DNA of 64,000 bases from Anthoceros angustus (taxonomy: Eukaryota > Streptophyta > Anthocerotopsida > Anthocerotales > Anthocerotaceae). The DNA is taken from assembly GCA_010909165.1 (NCBI GenBank), contig MU008174.1, positions 496,001 through 560,000 on the forward strand, in the 5' to 3' direction. How positions within the stretch are numbered: the stretch's first letter is position 1; every line of letters begins with the position of its first letter. Of the stretch, positions 12,291 through 21,021 are shown in pieces. The translations under genes and the position numbers were made by a program. Under the pieces are notes generated by a model, which worked only from the letters and a program-made list of their open reading frames with translations, searched no databases and had not been told where the DNA came from.

Positions 12291-13605
12291 GCAAGAAGAA
12301 TCCACTTACACAGACAAAACACTACATGCACGGGGCATGACTTGGCGGGAGGCGAGCCGACACCCACGGGTGATCCATGTTACATGCCCAGGTGAAGCAG
12401 CGGAGAACATCCTCATGTTTTCAAGAGAAGCTGTGTCCGGAGCTTGTTCCTCAGTTTTTCTCCTTCAAGCGGTCGAAACACCCTCGGAATATTTAGTTTT
12501 GTCAAGCAATTTGAATCTTGTCAGTCTCGCGAATACTCTCGTCAAGCCCTCCACTATTCATGACCATGTCGGCTGGACCTTGGTGTTGCCCAAATCCAAG
12601 AGTGCCTCCTCCCCATCTTTTGACAAAACAGCCTCCTCCGCACAAGCTTCCAACTCTGCAATTTTTCCACAGACCTCATCCATGACAACCTTGGTGCCCA
12701 TGGCTCAAGACACGAGCCCGGCCAGTGTCACTTTTCGCCGCCACCGCAATCGATTGGAGACTCCTCGTCTCCCTTCTTGCCTCCTCTTCTACATTCTTTG
12801 CAGGAGGTCATCCTTCTTCATGGCCTTCATGCTTCCCTCTTCCCAACTCGAGAGCTCCAGATTCTTTGGGAGGATCGCCTCGTCGTGTCTCGCTCACTTT
12901 GGCAGAGTGGAACACTCTTCCACATCAACCTCCGCTCTGCATCATCACCGCCACCACAACAGTTGTGAAGAATCGTTGTATTCTCTGCGGATGGGACTTC
13001 CACACTGTGATTTCTTCTCCATCGCATCGCCTTATCCCTTCCTCTTCTCAGCTAAATAGTACTCAAACCAATTCACACGCTTGCCAAGCTTCTTCTCGAT
13101 TAGGAACCCAAGTGCCACAAACCGTGGCACCCTTTACAACTGTGGAGAGCCCATACGACTTCTCAACAAGACTATCAACATCGTCCACTCTATGTCGAAG
13201 AGGTCGATCCCCAAGAGGTATCCATCGTTCCCATTAGTGACATCCCCAAAATGCCTCTTGATCTCATCTTCACCTCCAATAGCCTCCTTTAGTCCAACTG
13301 TAGTTGACATCTCACATTCACACCGTAGTTGACAATTCCATATCACCGTAGTGCCAACACCAATGCTCCCCACAATTTTTCAGAATGTCGTGTCCTTGCG
13401 AGCCGCAGACACCTTTGCGCTCTATCCAACCTAGCCTTGGCGCCTAGCGTTCCTCCATCTTGCTTGCACAGAGGCGCTTGACACACCACCGGAAGTATCG
13501 GCCGCTCCACGCCACTGCGAGCCTTCACCCTACTCGTTGCTAGTGACATGGTGTCCTTCACCTCCCGGCTTTGTGCCTTGTCAGACCCACTCCCGTTTGG
13601 CACCA
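12291..13605. other. Transposon right interior, no identifiable gene
   Basis: Plus-strand frames 12289-13059 and 12725-13237 are Ser/Leu-rich and show no family motif. No RNA gene is seen. Confidence 0.25.
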
Positions 13606-14050
13606 CAGGCCTCTCGTTCGAAGGCGGTGCCCGCGGTGGCGAACCCAAACGCCTTCCGCACAAACCACACCGTGCACCGCACCAGCTCCCAAATCCGGTA
13701 GAAAAGTTACGACTCCAAGCGGGTTCTGCGCCGATCACCGTCACACCTACTATTCCGCACGAGAAAGCTCTAGCGAAGACATATAGGGACTCACCAGGAA
13801 AACCTCTGGTGGTGTGCCTCGGAGTTCGCCGCCCGCCGCACCACAACGCTCCACGTTCCACGAAAAGGCTGCCGCACGGACGGACCAAACGCCCTCTGCA
13901 CAAAGCCACCGCCCCTGCACTGCAGCTACCAAATCCGGCCGTAGAAACGGTTCCGACCCAAGCGACCTGCGCACAATCACCCACACCACCTATTGCCCGC
14001 GACATAGCTCTAGCAAAACCCATGTAGGGACTCCACATGGTGACAATCCT
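13606..14050. repeat. Diverged direct duplication of about 200 bases
   Basis: The segments 13610-13800 and 13835-14040 align along their length: caaacgccttccgcacaaac versus caaacgccctctgcacaaag, then ccaaatccggtagaaa versus ccaaatccggccgtagaaac. On the minus strand both halves are part of one open frame (13343-14173), whose product therefore contains an internal duplication. Its function is unknown. The following 14200-14400 is AT-rich. Confidence 0.6.
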
Positions 14051-14441
14051 CACTGCCGTCAAGGTTGAGCTCGCGATTCGGCGTGATGCATGCACAAATC
14101 CAATGCTTGTGAGTCTCAACATTAGAGCACGCTGATGGAAGTGGATAACCTCATTATCACCCTTAAAAGTCAACGAGCATCCTCGTTTCCGCCTCGCTTC
14201 CGTCGGTTACGAGTTTGTATAATAAATTGTCCCTAGCATATATAGCAAGACTTAAACCAATAATATATCAAATAAATCAATTTTCCAAATAAAAAATTAA
14301 ATATATCTATGAAGTTAAAACGAATAGCCCTAAAAATATCGGTCAAAATGGGCATAATTTCAATTGTTAAGAAATCGAGCGTAATGCAAAACACCACTTA
14401 GAGACGCCGTCTGCTTCAAATTAGTGGTCACCTAACCATGC

Positions 14442-14449
14442 TCACACCC
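14442..14449. repeat. Right terminal inverted repeat of the 10.8-kb transposon
   Basis: The bases TCACACCC at the end of the element are the inverse of GGGTGTGA. They are followed directly by the second AGTG duplication (14450-14453). Confidence 0.6.
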
Positions 14450-15260
14450 AGTGGCGCTACCAAACAAGACTTCACGCAGCACGACCCAAGCCTTCTTGTA
14501 GAACATCTTGAGCAGATTTGGGAGTTGCGCCGAGTGTCTCACCGACCAAAGCTTCGAATTCCGGGGAGGGTTTCTAAGATCTTTTGGATGCAACCCTCAT
14601 TGATCATCGTCGGACCAGCCGGGATCACCCACAGGCTGATGGGTTGGCGGAGCGGATGGTTCAGACCATGAAGAAGGAGCTGAGGAAACTTTGCTTGCAG
14701 CTGCCTAAGACAGAGTGGGACTTGTCACTCCTTTACATGGCCATGGGGTACCGCATGAGCAAGCATGCGGCGCTAGCTCACTTTAGCCCTTATTTCCTGC
14801 TGTCCGGGAGGGAGCCTGTCAAGAGGCTCCATTTTTAGCTGAATCGCTAACATCTTTTGCAACCAATCGTGTAGCACAGACAGCCTGGTTAAAGGGCATG
14901 TGTACAGGTTTGGAGGGTGCTGGTAAGCCTTGAGCAATGCAGGCCAAGGACTCTATGAGTCCCAAACCAAAGCATACTCGTGACTCTGGGAGTCCCGGTA
15001 CTCGGGACTCTAACACTCCCAGCAGCCTGCATGCCCACATTCAGGACTCCGGCAGTCATGGCGAGAAGAACACCTGGGACTCGATCAGTCCCAGCAAGGT
15101 GAGTATTTGGGATTCTAGCAGTCCCGATGTTGCCGACACCCAGGACTCGTCCAGTCCCGGCACTTTGAGGCAATCAGGACTCTTTGCAGTCCCAACCTTC
15201 TTTGCATCTCGTATGACAGCTGTCGTGAAACGACAGCTAAGGTGTGGTGAAGCCGCATGA
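14450..15260 (+). pseudogene. Ty3/gypsy pol fragment: integrase end plus DSxSP-repeat tail
   Basis: Directly after the transposon the integrase resumes: VALPNKTSRSTTQAFL, one stop, LSRFGSCAECLTDQSFEFRG (T-D near the second catalytic acid), DHPQADGLAERMVQTMKKEL (with the conserved final catalytic Glu region) and YFLLSGREPV. From about 14823 another frame carries the C-terminal part. After one further stop it contains repeated Asp-Ser-x-Ser-Pro units between 14948 and 15193 (DSMSP, DSGSP, DSISP, DSSSP and variants). The tail ends at 15260. It is the 3' half of the pol gene starting at 2770. Stops and shifts make it non-functional as read. Confidence 0.75.
14946..15193 (+). repeat. Eight GGGACTC-N4-AGTCCC palindromic units
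   Basis: Short imperfect palindromes start at about 14948, 14982, 15005, 15044, 15076, 15108, 15143 and 15177. The cleanest is GGGACTCgatcAGTCCC. In the plus frame each encodes Asp-Ser-x-Ser-Pro, so the palindromic DNA may simply follow from the peptide repeat. Confidence 0.75.
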
Positions 15261-15344
15261 GCTAGGTGGACTTGCTTTGACCCGGCGTCCCGGGACTCTT
15301 ATAGCCGAGTATTCAGCTGCGATGGGGTGTTCGCCTTGCAAGAG

Positions 15345-16180
15345 GGTCTGTTTTTTTTAATCGTTGTTTAATTTGTTATCTCGCCATTACACAAAACCTA
15401 CAAGGCGAGTTCATTATCTGGCGAAGGCGGGCGGGCGAGTTACATAAGCGGGCGAGGCGAGTTGCATGGCGGGCGGGCGAGTTACATAAGCGGCGGGCGG
15501 GGTTACATAAGCGGCGGGCGGGGTACATAAGCGGCGGCGGGGTGCATAAGCGGCGGCGGTGCATAAGCGGCGGCGAGTTGCATGGCGGCGGGGTGCATAA
15601 GCGGCGGTGCATAAGCGGCGGCGGTGCATAAGCGGCGGCGGTACATAAGCGGCGGCGGTGCATAAGCGGCGGTACATAAGCGGCGAGGCGAGGAGTTACG
15701 CCGGCGAGGCGAGTTGCATAGCGAGGCGGCGGCGGCGCGGTGCATAGGCGAGCGAGGCGGGCGGAGTTGCATGGCGAGGCAGGTTGCATAAGCGAGGCGA
15801 GGCGGGGTTGCATAGAACGGGCGAGTTGCATAGGCGAGGGCAAGGGCGAGTTGCATAGGCGAGGGCCAGGGCGAGTTGCATAGGCGAGGACGAGGGCAAG
15901 TTGCATAGGCGAGGGCGAGTTGCATAGGCGAGGGTGAGGACGAGTTGCATAGGCGAGGGTGAGGGCGAGTTGCATAGGCGAGGGTGAGGGCGAGTTGCAT
16001 AGGCGAGGGCGAGGGCGAGTTGCATTGGCGAGGGCGAGTTGCATAGGCGAGGGCGAGGGCGAGTTGCATACCACAAAACCTGCAAACCGAGGAGAGGCGA
16101 GGGCAGGCGAGGCGAGGCCTCGGTTTGTAGGTTTTGTGGTACTACGTGAGATAACAAATTAAACAATGATTAAACAAAAA
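15345..16180. mobile_element. Foldback-like element with long inverted ends
   Basis: The left end has TTGTTTAATTTGTTATC (about 15364-15380) and ACAAAACCTACAA (15391-15403). The right end has their exact inverses at about 16150-16166 and 16124-16136. Between them lies a GC-rich minisatellite. Inverted ends surrounding tandem repeats are the build of foldback transposons. No target duplication is certain. The right end lies about 0.7 kb upstream of the next gene's start codon. Confidence 0.65.
15415..16072. repeat. GC-rich minisatellite inside the foldback-like element
   Basis: Two compartments are seen. Roughly 15430-15720 is built of GCGGCGG-TGCATAAGCG units of 15-20 bases. About 15720-16070 is built of GCGAGTTGCATAGGCGAGGG units of 20-26 bases. 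Read on the minus strand these give apparent proteins of ATRPRPRLCNS-type repeats, which I regard as an artefact of the repeat. Confidence 0.85.
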
Positions 16181-16884
16181 GAAGACTCTCTTTCTCTCTC
16201 TAAACCGTCACGACGATTGCGCGCCATTTTCTCACCGATGGAGAACTTCAGGGCCCGGCTTCTGCCTGTCCGATTATGGCTGCCGCTGTGCATGAGCCTG
16301 AGCTGCGGATGGCCGTGTCCACGCGTCCCCCGAGCTCTACAGCGCGCGCCGAGCTCCCGCCTTTTGCATGGCGCTGAGATAGCCGACAAGCAGCCTTCCC
16401 GGAAATTGTTCCGACGAAGTAAGAAGCATTGTGAGGAGGAACGGGCGGAGAGGCTTCCGATCGTGAAACCGCACAAACTGAACTGCAGCCTGAAGCACGA
16501 TTGAAGACAATGAGCTTACGATCGATGTGAGCTCGTTCAGCTGCTCCCTGCTTAGATTTTGCTTGCATCATGCTTGATCTGGTTTCTAACAGTCGAGGAC
16601 GGCGCGGTGGCTGGTGAACTGAATTGCATGCTGGATTGGATTTGTGTTAGTGATTTTCTGGCTTGCCTGGGCCTCCATTGCAAATGCAGAATAAATTTTG
16701 TTCTCAAGCCTCGGAATGATTTGGACGGGTCGGGTAAAGCTGAAAGGTAGCCATTCTGATGGCCTCTGTTTAGGTAGCCTAACTGGTGCCGGCAAGCTCG
16801 GGCCAGAGCTGCGGAATTTAGATCCGGAGCCGGCAAGCTCTGTTTTCAAGGCAACTCTGGATGAAGCTGACTGTTGTAGGGTAA
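16181..16884 (+). other. Upstream region of the acidic nuclear-type gene
   Basis: No convincing coding is present. The region begins with a pyrimidine-rich run (16188-16203) next to the foldback-like element and probably contains the promoter and 5' leader of the following gene. An intron in the leader cannot be excluded. No clear TATA box was identified. Confidence 0.3.
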
Positions 16885-19800
16885 TTGGAATGCAGTGGGA
16901 GTGGGAATGTGGCAATGCGGGACGGGACTGTGGAGCAGCACGGGCCGGCGGATGTGGATGTGGATATTGATGTAGATACCCCAGGGTTGAAGAGTGGCGA
17001 GGAGCAGGAGGTGGTGAAGGATGGACCGCCGAGGAAAGATGGCGCCGGGGCGGCAGCAGATGGTGCAGGTTCGGCCGGGGAGGGTGGTGTTGTGAAGGAG
17101 AAGTTGGAGGAGGCTGATTCTGAGCCGCCTAGGCTTGCGGTTGTTACAGCTTGCGAGGATGGCGCTGTGAAAGTGTCCATTGAGATTATGCCCAAGTTGG
17201 CAGATATGGAGGTGCCTGGGCAGAGTGAGGCGGCGGACCTTCCTGCGGTTGTGCCACCGGTTTGTGGAAGCCCGGATAGAAGCCGTGAGCAAGCATGTGG
17301 AAGCAGTGACAAGGGGGTGGCCGAGGAAGGTCCTGTTTTGGCCTCAGGGGACGGGGGAGGTGAGGAATGTGGTGGGGGCCTGGTAGAGCAAGTGACGAGC
17401 GTGGATGGTGTTGCAGGTCCGGCTCCTGCGAAAGCAAGTACCAGTGGGGAGGAAGAACTGCACGCCGTGCATATTCTTGTGTCTGACGGAGTACAGGGGT
17501 TAAAGGACGAGTTGCAAAAGGCCAATTCTTCTTCAGCTGAAGCTGAAGTGGATCTGTCCAATCCCGCTATAGATGGCAAGGAGGAGGAGTGCAAGGGCGG
17601 GGAGGCCACTCCCCCACTTTTGCTCAAGCCTGAAGTAGCTGCCATGAGTGACTCTGACTCGGATCATGCACCTATAACTCTGCGAAGGACCTTGAAGCGC
17701 ACAGCAAATAGAGCTGTCCTAGTTTTGCAGTCTGATGATGAGGAGAAGACATCATCAGATCAGGATGGATCGGAACATTCTTCAGAGACAGTCAGGTACT
17801 TTGAGCATGAAGCTGAGGAGCTGACTGGGAACTTCGATTCTGAAGCTGAGGAGGTGACTAGGTACATCGATTCTGAAGCTGAAGAGAGTGACCCGCATTT
17901 TGGCGATGACGATGAATTTCCCAGTGACTGTGATAAGCTGCGTGACACGGATTCAGAGGATGAAGGTGTTGATCTTATGGACGACTTTATAGATGATGAG
18001 GCGGAGGAGAGCCTTGGAGATTCTGATAGTGAGGAAGAGCCCTCAGAAGATTTTGACAGAGAGACGGATAGATCTTCCCAAGACGAAGAGGATGCATCAG
18101 ACACAGATACCCTGTATGAGGATTCTGCTGAAGTGCAGACATCGATAGAAATGGAAGATGATCAAAGGGATGTAGAAGCGGCGTTGCAACCAGTTGAAGC
18201 TGCAACAGTCAGGGGTGATAGACTGGATAATTTGAAAGCTCGGGAGCAGACTGTATTCCCTGAGGCACCGATGGAGGATTCTTTTTCCATGGAGCAGGAC
18301 GTGCAAGCTATCTTTGACCATGAGAAACGACTTCACCTGTTGATCAGTCGTCTTTTGAGCTCTAAAGCAATTACTGCTGATGAGGCTGACATTTTGAGAA
18401 ATTACTCTCGTCCCAGAATGGTGGATGCAAGTGTAGAGACAGACTTCCCGCAGACACGGCCAGACAGCATCGGCGGACCCACTGTTCCAAATGGGGCAGG
18501 AGTAGAGGAGGACGGTAAAAAGGGTCCTGGAGTGAACAGTGAGCACGTCACTATTATACAGACTGTGCAACCTGAAGCGGAACAGGATGTAGTTGATTTT
18601 GCGCAGAAACAGGGTGAAATTGGTGGGACAGTGGACAAGAAAAGGAGGACGAAAGTGAAGGACGAACAGGAGGCTATGCTTCCTCCTCCAGTCCCTGTTG
18701 AGGAGATACTAGAACCAAAGGATCTTGCAGAATTCTTCAAGAAGAAGAAGCGGATGAGGAGAGCTCATATAGTAGAATCTGAATCGGATGACAATGAGAT
18801 CTGTCGGGGTGCTGATGAGTGTGACACCTCACAACCAGCTGAGGAAAAAGCTTTAGCAACAGACCGTCTCAGCAAGAGGAAGAAAGGTAAAAGAACTGGA
18901 GCTCAGAGAAAGCCGTTGGAACCCAGTATGTACTGCGATTTAGCATCTGATGATGAGGCAGGACGAGCAGATGGAGGGAGGAATGAAATGGACCCTGAGT
19001 TAGCGGTGATGGAGGGAGAAGTGCAGGCTAAGAGAGACGACAGGGATGGTGAGAGTGACGAAAGGGGTGATGAGAATGATGAAAGGGGTGGTGAAAGTGA
19101 TGAAAGGGGTGGCGAGAGTGATGAGAAGGTTGTGGAGAAAGATGAGATCGGAACTTCAGGGAGAAAAAAGAAGAGGAAAGTAAATGTAAAGCAGTACGAT
19201 GGTGCAGTTCCTTCAGACGTTGAGGCGTTGGTCTCTGAAAAGGTGACCAAGATCAAGTGCGATATTGGAAAGATGCTAAGGAGGAGTAGGGAACTGGACC
19301 AGGAGGGACAACCAAGCGAGGTCGAAATCAATGCAGACTCTGAAAAGACATCACCCCAGAAGTATGCAAGTAACGGACAGGCAGCAGTTGGTGAAACAGC
19401 TACAGTTGGAGGTGAGCTAAGTACAGGGAAGCTGCGCAAGAGGAAGCGGAAAGAGAAGTCCGATAATTGTGATGGTGAGGGCTTAGCAGCCTTCCTTCAT
19501 GGAAAGCCTAAGAGAAAACATGTGAAACGGAACAAGCTTGTGAGCGAACACCCGGGCGACCCTGCCAACTTAGATGTAGGCATGGAGGAAGTGCACGCTG
19601 ACTCTGTGTCCGGATTAGAGAAGGTTGACTTGCTGAACAGGGCCCAGGAATTTTCAAACGATGCCCCCAGAGGGGAAAGGAAGGACCGCCCGAAGAAAAA
19701 GAAGCCAACAGGTCTGGATGGATCTGCAGAACTGGGAATACAGGATGAAGGATTTGTTGTCTCAGGCCTCAAGATGAGTGTGGGAAACCATCAGGAACCA

Positions 19801-20523
19801 GAACATCTGGTTCAAATGGAACCGTCTGCCGTAGACCTTGAATCGGAGTTGCCGCTTGAGATCAGCTCTAAGAAGCAACAAGCTGATGATGAAGTAGGGG
19901 CTAGTTCTTTTGTTAAGAAGCAGAGAGGAAAGAAAACGAAGTCTCGGAAGGCTAAGGTTTCTTTCTCGTACCAAGTGTCACGGGTTGTCTCTGTCGTCGC
20001 TGAGCACACGGAGCGGGATGATGCGGTCCTGGGTGCCAATCATCCGCATAGCCCAAGTGAGCCCGAATCTGCAACTAGAGACAAGATACCGTCTTCCAAA
20101 AATGCGAAGAAATTCAAGAACGGTGTACAGGAATCCGCGCGTGCACGACCCGACGATGAGAAGGGGAACGAGATGGTCGAGAAGGAGGAGATGACATTGG
20201 ACAGCATCTGGAGAAGTTATATGAGCCCGGAGTGGCCCGAACATGCGCTTCCAGTTTCCCGCCCGGAGAAACTGCATGGAAACAGAAGAACTACGGTGAC
20301 GGACACTCGGGCTGAGGTGCCCCAACCTCAGCGCGTCGTCATCCCTTACTCCCCAGTCAAGATGAAAAAGAGAAAAGCGCCCTGTAAGAATAAACACGGC
20401 GGGATCCGGAGCAGTGTGTCCAACATTGGATTATCTACTCGGGAGGACGACGTCGATTCTGGTGACGATCGGCAGACGGTTGGAAAGAAGAGGAAGAAAA
20501 GGAAGAAGGCGAGGACAATTTAG
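16885..20523 (+). CDS. Large acidic/lysine-rich, probably nuclear protein, unknown family
   Basis: A single open exon encodes 1212 residues, and I do not recognise the family. The N-terminal 250 residues are Gly/Glu/Asp-rich. Residues about 260-420 are a strongly acidic Ser/Asp/Glu tract with EAEE repeats (ELTGNFDSEAEE, EVTRYIDSEAEE). A possible helical patch follows at about 475-510 (HEKRLHLLISRLLSSK). Lys/Arg clusters that look like nuclear localisation signals recur (FKKKKRMRR, LSKRKKGKR, LRKRKRKEK) and the protein ends KKRKKRKK. Residues about 720-750 contain DERGGESDE tandem repeats. The long clean frame and codon composition support a real gene. The start could also be the Met at residue 11, or an upstream exon could exist. 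The alternating acidic and basic low complexity suggests a chromatin or nucleolar role, but that is inference only. The next gene follows on the same strand after about 0.5 kb. Confidence 0.75.
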   Translation: MECSGSGNVAMRDGTVEQHGPADVDVDIDVDTPGLKSGEEQEVVKDGPPRKDGAGAAADGAGSAGEGGVVKEKLEEADSEPPRLAVVTACEDGAVKVSIEIMPKLADMEVPGQSEAADLPAVVPPVCGSPDRSREQACGSSDKGVAEEGPVLASGDGGGEECGGGLVEQVTSVDGVAGPAPAKASTSGEEELHAVHILVSDGVQGLKDELQKANSSSAEAEVDLSNPAIDGKEEECKGGEATPPLLLKPEVAAMSDSDSDHAPITLRRTLKRTANRAVLVLQSDDEEKTSSDQDGSEHSSETVRYFEHEAEELTGNFDSEAEEVTRYIDSEAEESDPHFGDDDEFPSDCDKLRDTDSEDEGVDLMDDFIDDEAEESLGDSDSEEEPSEDFDRETDRSSQDEEDASDTDTLYEDSAEVQTSIEMEDDQRDVEAALQPVEAATVRGDRLDNLKAREQTVFPEAPMEDSFSMEQDVQAIFDHEKRLHLLISRLLSSKAITADEADILRNYSRPRMVDASVETDFPQTRPDSIGGPTVPNGAGVEEDGKKGPGVNSEHVTIIQTVQPEAEQDVVDFAQKQGEIGGTVDKKRRTKVKDEQEAMLPPPVPVEEILEPKDLAEFFKKKKRMRRAHIVESESDDNEICRGADECDTSQPAEEKALATDRLSKRKKGKRTGAQRKPLEPSMYCDLASDDEAGRADGGRNEMDPELAVMEGEVQAKRDDRDGESDERGDENDERGGESDERGGESDEKVVEKDEIGTSGRKKKRKVNVKQYDGAVPSDVEALVSEKVTKIKCDIGKMLRRSRELDQEGQPSEVEINADSEKTSPQKYASNGQAAVGETATVGGELSTGKLRKRKRKEKSDNCDGEGLAAFLHGKPKRKHVKRNKLVSEHPGDPANLDVGMEEVHADSVSGLEKVDLLNRAQEFSNDAPRGERKDRPKKKKPTGLDGSAELGIQDEGFVVSGLKMSVGNHQEPEHLVQMEPSAVDLESELPLEISSKKQQADDEVGASSFVKKQRGKKTKSRKAKVSFSYQVSRVVSVVAEHTERDDAVLGANHPHSPSEPESATRDKIPSSKNAKKFKNGVQESARARPDDEKGNEMVEKEEMTLDSIWRSYMSPEWPEHALPVSRPEKLHGNRRTTVTDTRAEVPQPQRVVIPYSPVKMKKRKAPCKNKHGGIRSSVSNIGLSTREDDVDSGDDRQTVGKKRKKRKKARTI

Positions 20524-21021
20524 CCGATTCTTCACCGCCTACATAGGCTTGCCACATGTTTTGAAACTTTTGTAGTTTCTAGACTTTTCGGGCCCATGGC
20601 ACGTAGATTGCGCATTTTGCTCTTGACTGCGGGCAACTGTGAAGATATGTACCGAGAAACGAAGGTTATAGTGTACATGTAAGTATGCGGATCCTTACCA
20701 AAGTTGACGGCTTTCGCTGAATTCACTGAATGACCTGAGTCGGCTGAGCTGCAGCCCAGCTCGTTCCGACGCGGGTGTTTCGGATTGCCGCATTCCCTTT
20801 TGCACCAGCTCCGCCTTTCGACTTACTGTGTAAGTGTGAGTGCGGGCTGAAGAGCCGTTAGGTCTGAAGATCCTTGCTTGCGGGAAGGGCTCTCCAGCCT
20901 GCGCTCTTGGAAGAGCGAGAATGGAGGCTTTGCGCATAGCAGGGGACTGATCTGCCGCTGTTTTTCAGCCTTCTGAAAGAGTTTGCAACAATCGACATCG
21001 GAGCTGTATGATTTGCGGGAG
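20524..21021. other. Intergenic spacer before the prolyl 4-hydroxylase gene
   Basis: It holds the 3' end of the acidic-protein gene and the promoter and leader of the next gene. Only short frames occur and no recognisable element was found. Confidence 0.4.

Larger units (their letters stand above)
3639..14449. mobile_element. 10.8-kb DNA transposon inserted in a gypsy integrase
   Basis: The element is bounded by AGTG on both sides (3635-3638 and 14450-14453). It starts GGGTGTCA and ends with the reverse complement of GGGTGTGA. Removing it together with one AGTG restores the host integrase reading frame. Inside are a frameshifted plus-strand transposase (about 5.6-7.25 kb), GGTGATGT-type repeats at 5.04-5.60 kb and their inverse at 11.9-12.3 kb, a 1-kb tandem duplication (7998-9979) and a diverged 200-base duplication (13.6-14.04 kb). 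The 4-base target duplication and short termini fit a cut-and-paste DNA transposon. I cannot assign a named superfamily from the ends alone. Other open frames (such as minus 10996-11466, minus 11421-11795 and minus 13343-14173) have no motif I can name. Confidence 0.75.

Noticed and set aside
15376-16166. Long minus-strand frames with ATRPRPRLCNS-type repeats
   Set aside because: They are translations of the GC-rich minisatellite in several frames, with no unique domain or start context.
16818-17645. 275-codon minus-strand frame opposite the acidic-protein gene
   Set aside because: It is Ser/Pro-rich antisense of Glu/Asp/Gly codons. The plus-strand frame is far longer and continuous.
18903-19439. 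178-codon minus-strand Ser/Leu-rich frame
   Set aside because: It is the antisense shadow of the acidic repeat region of the 16885-20523 gene.
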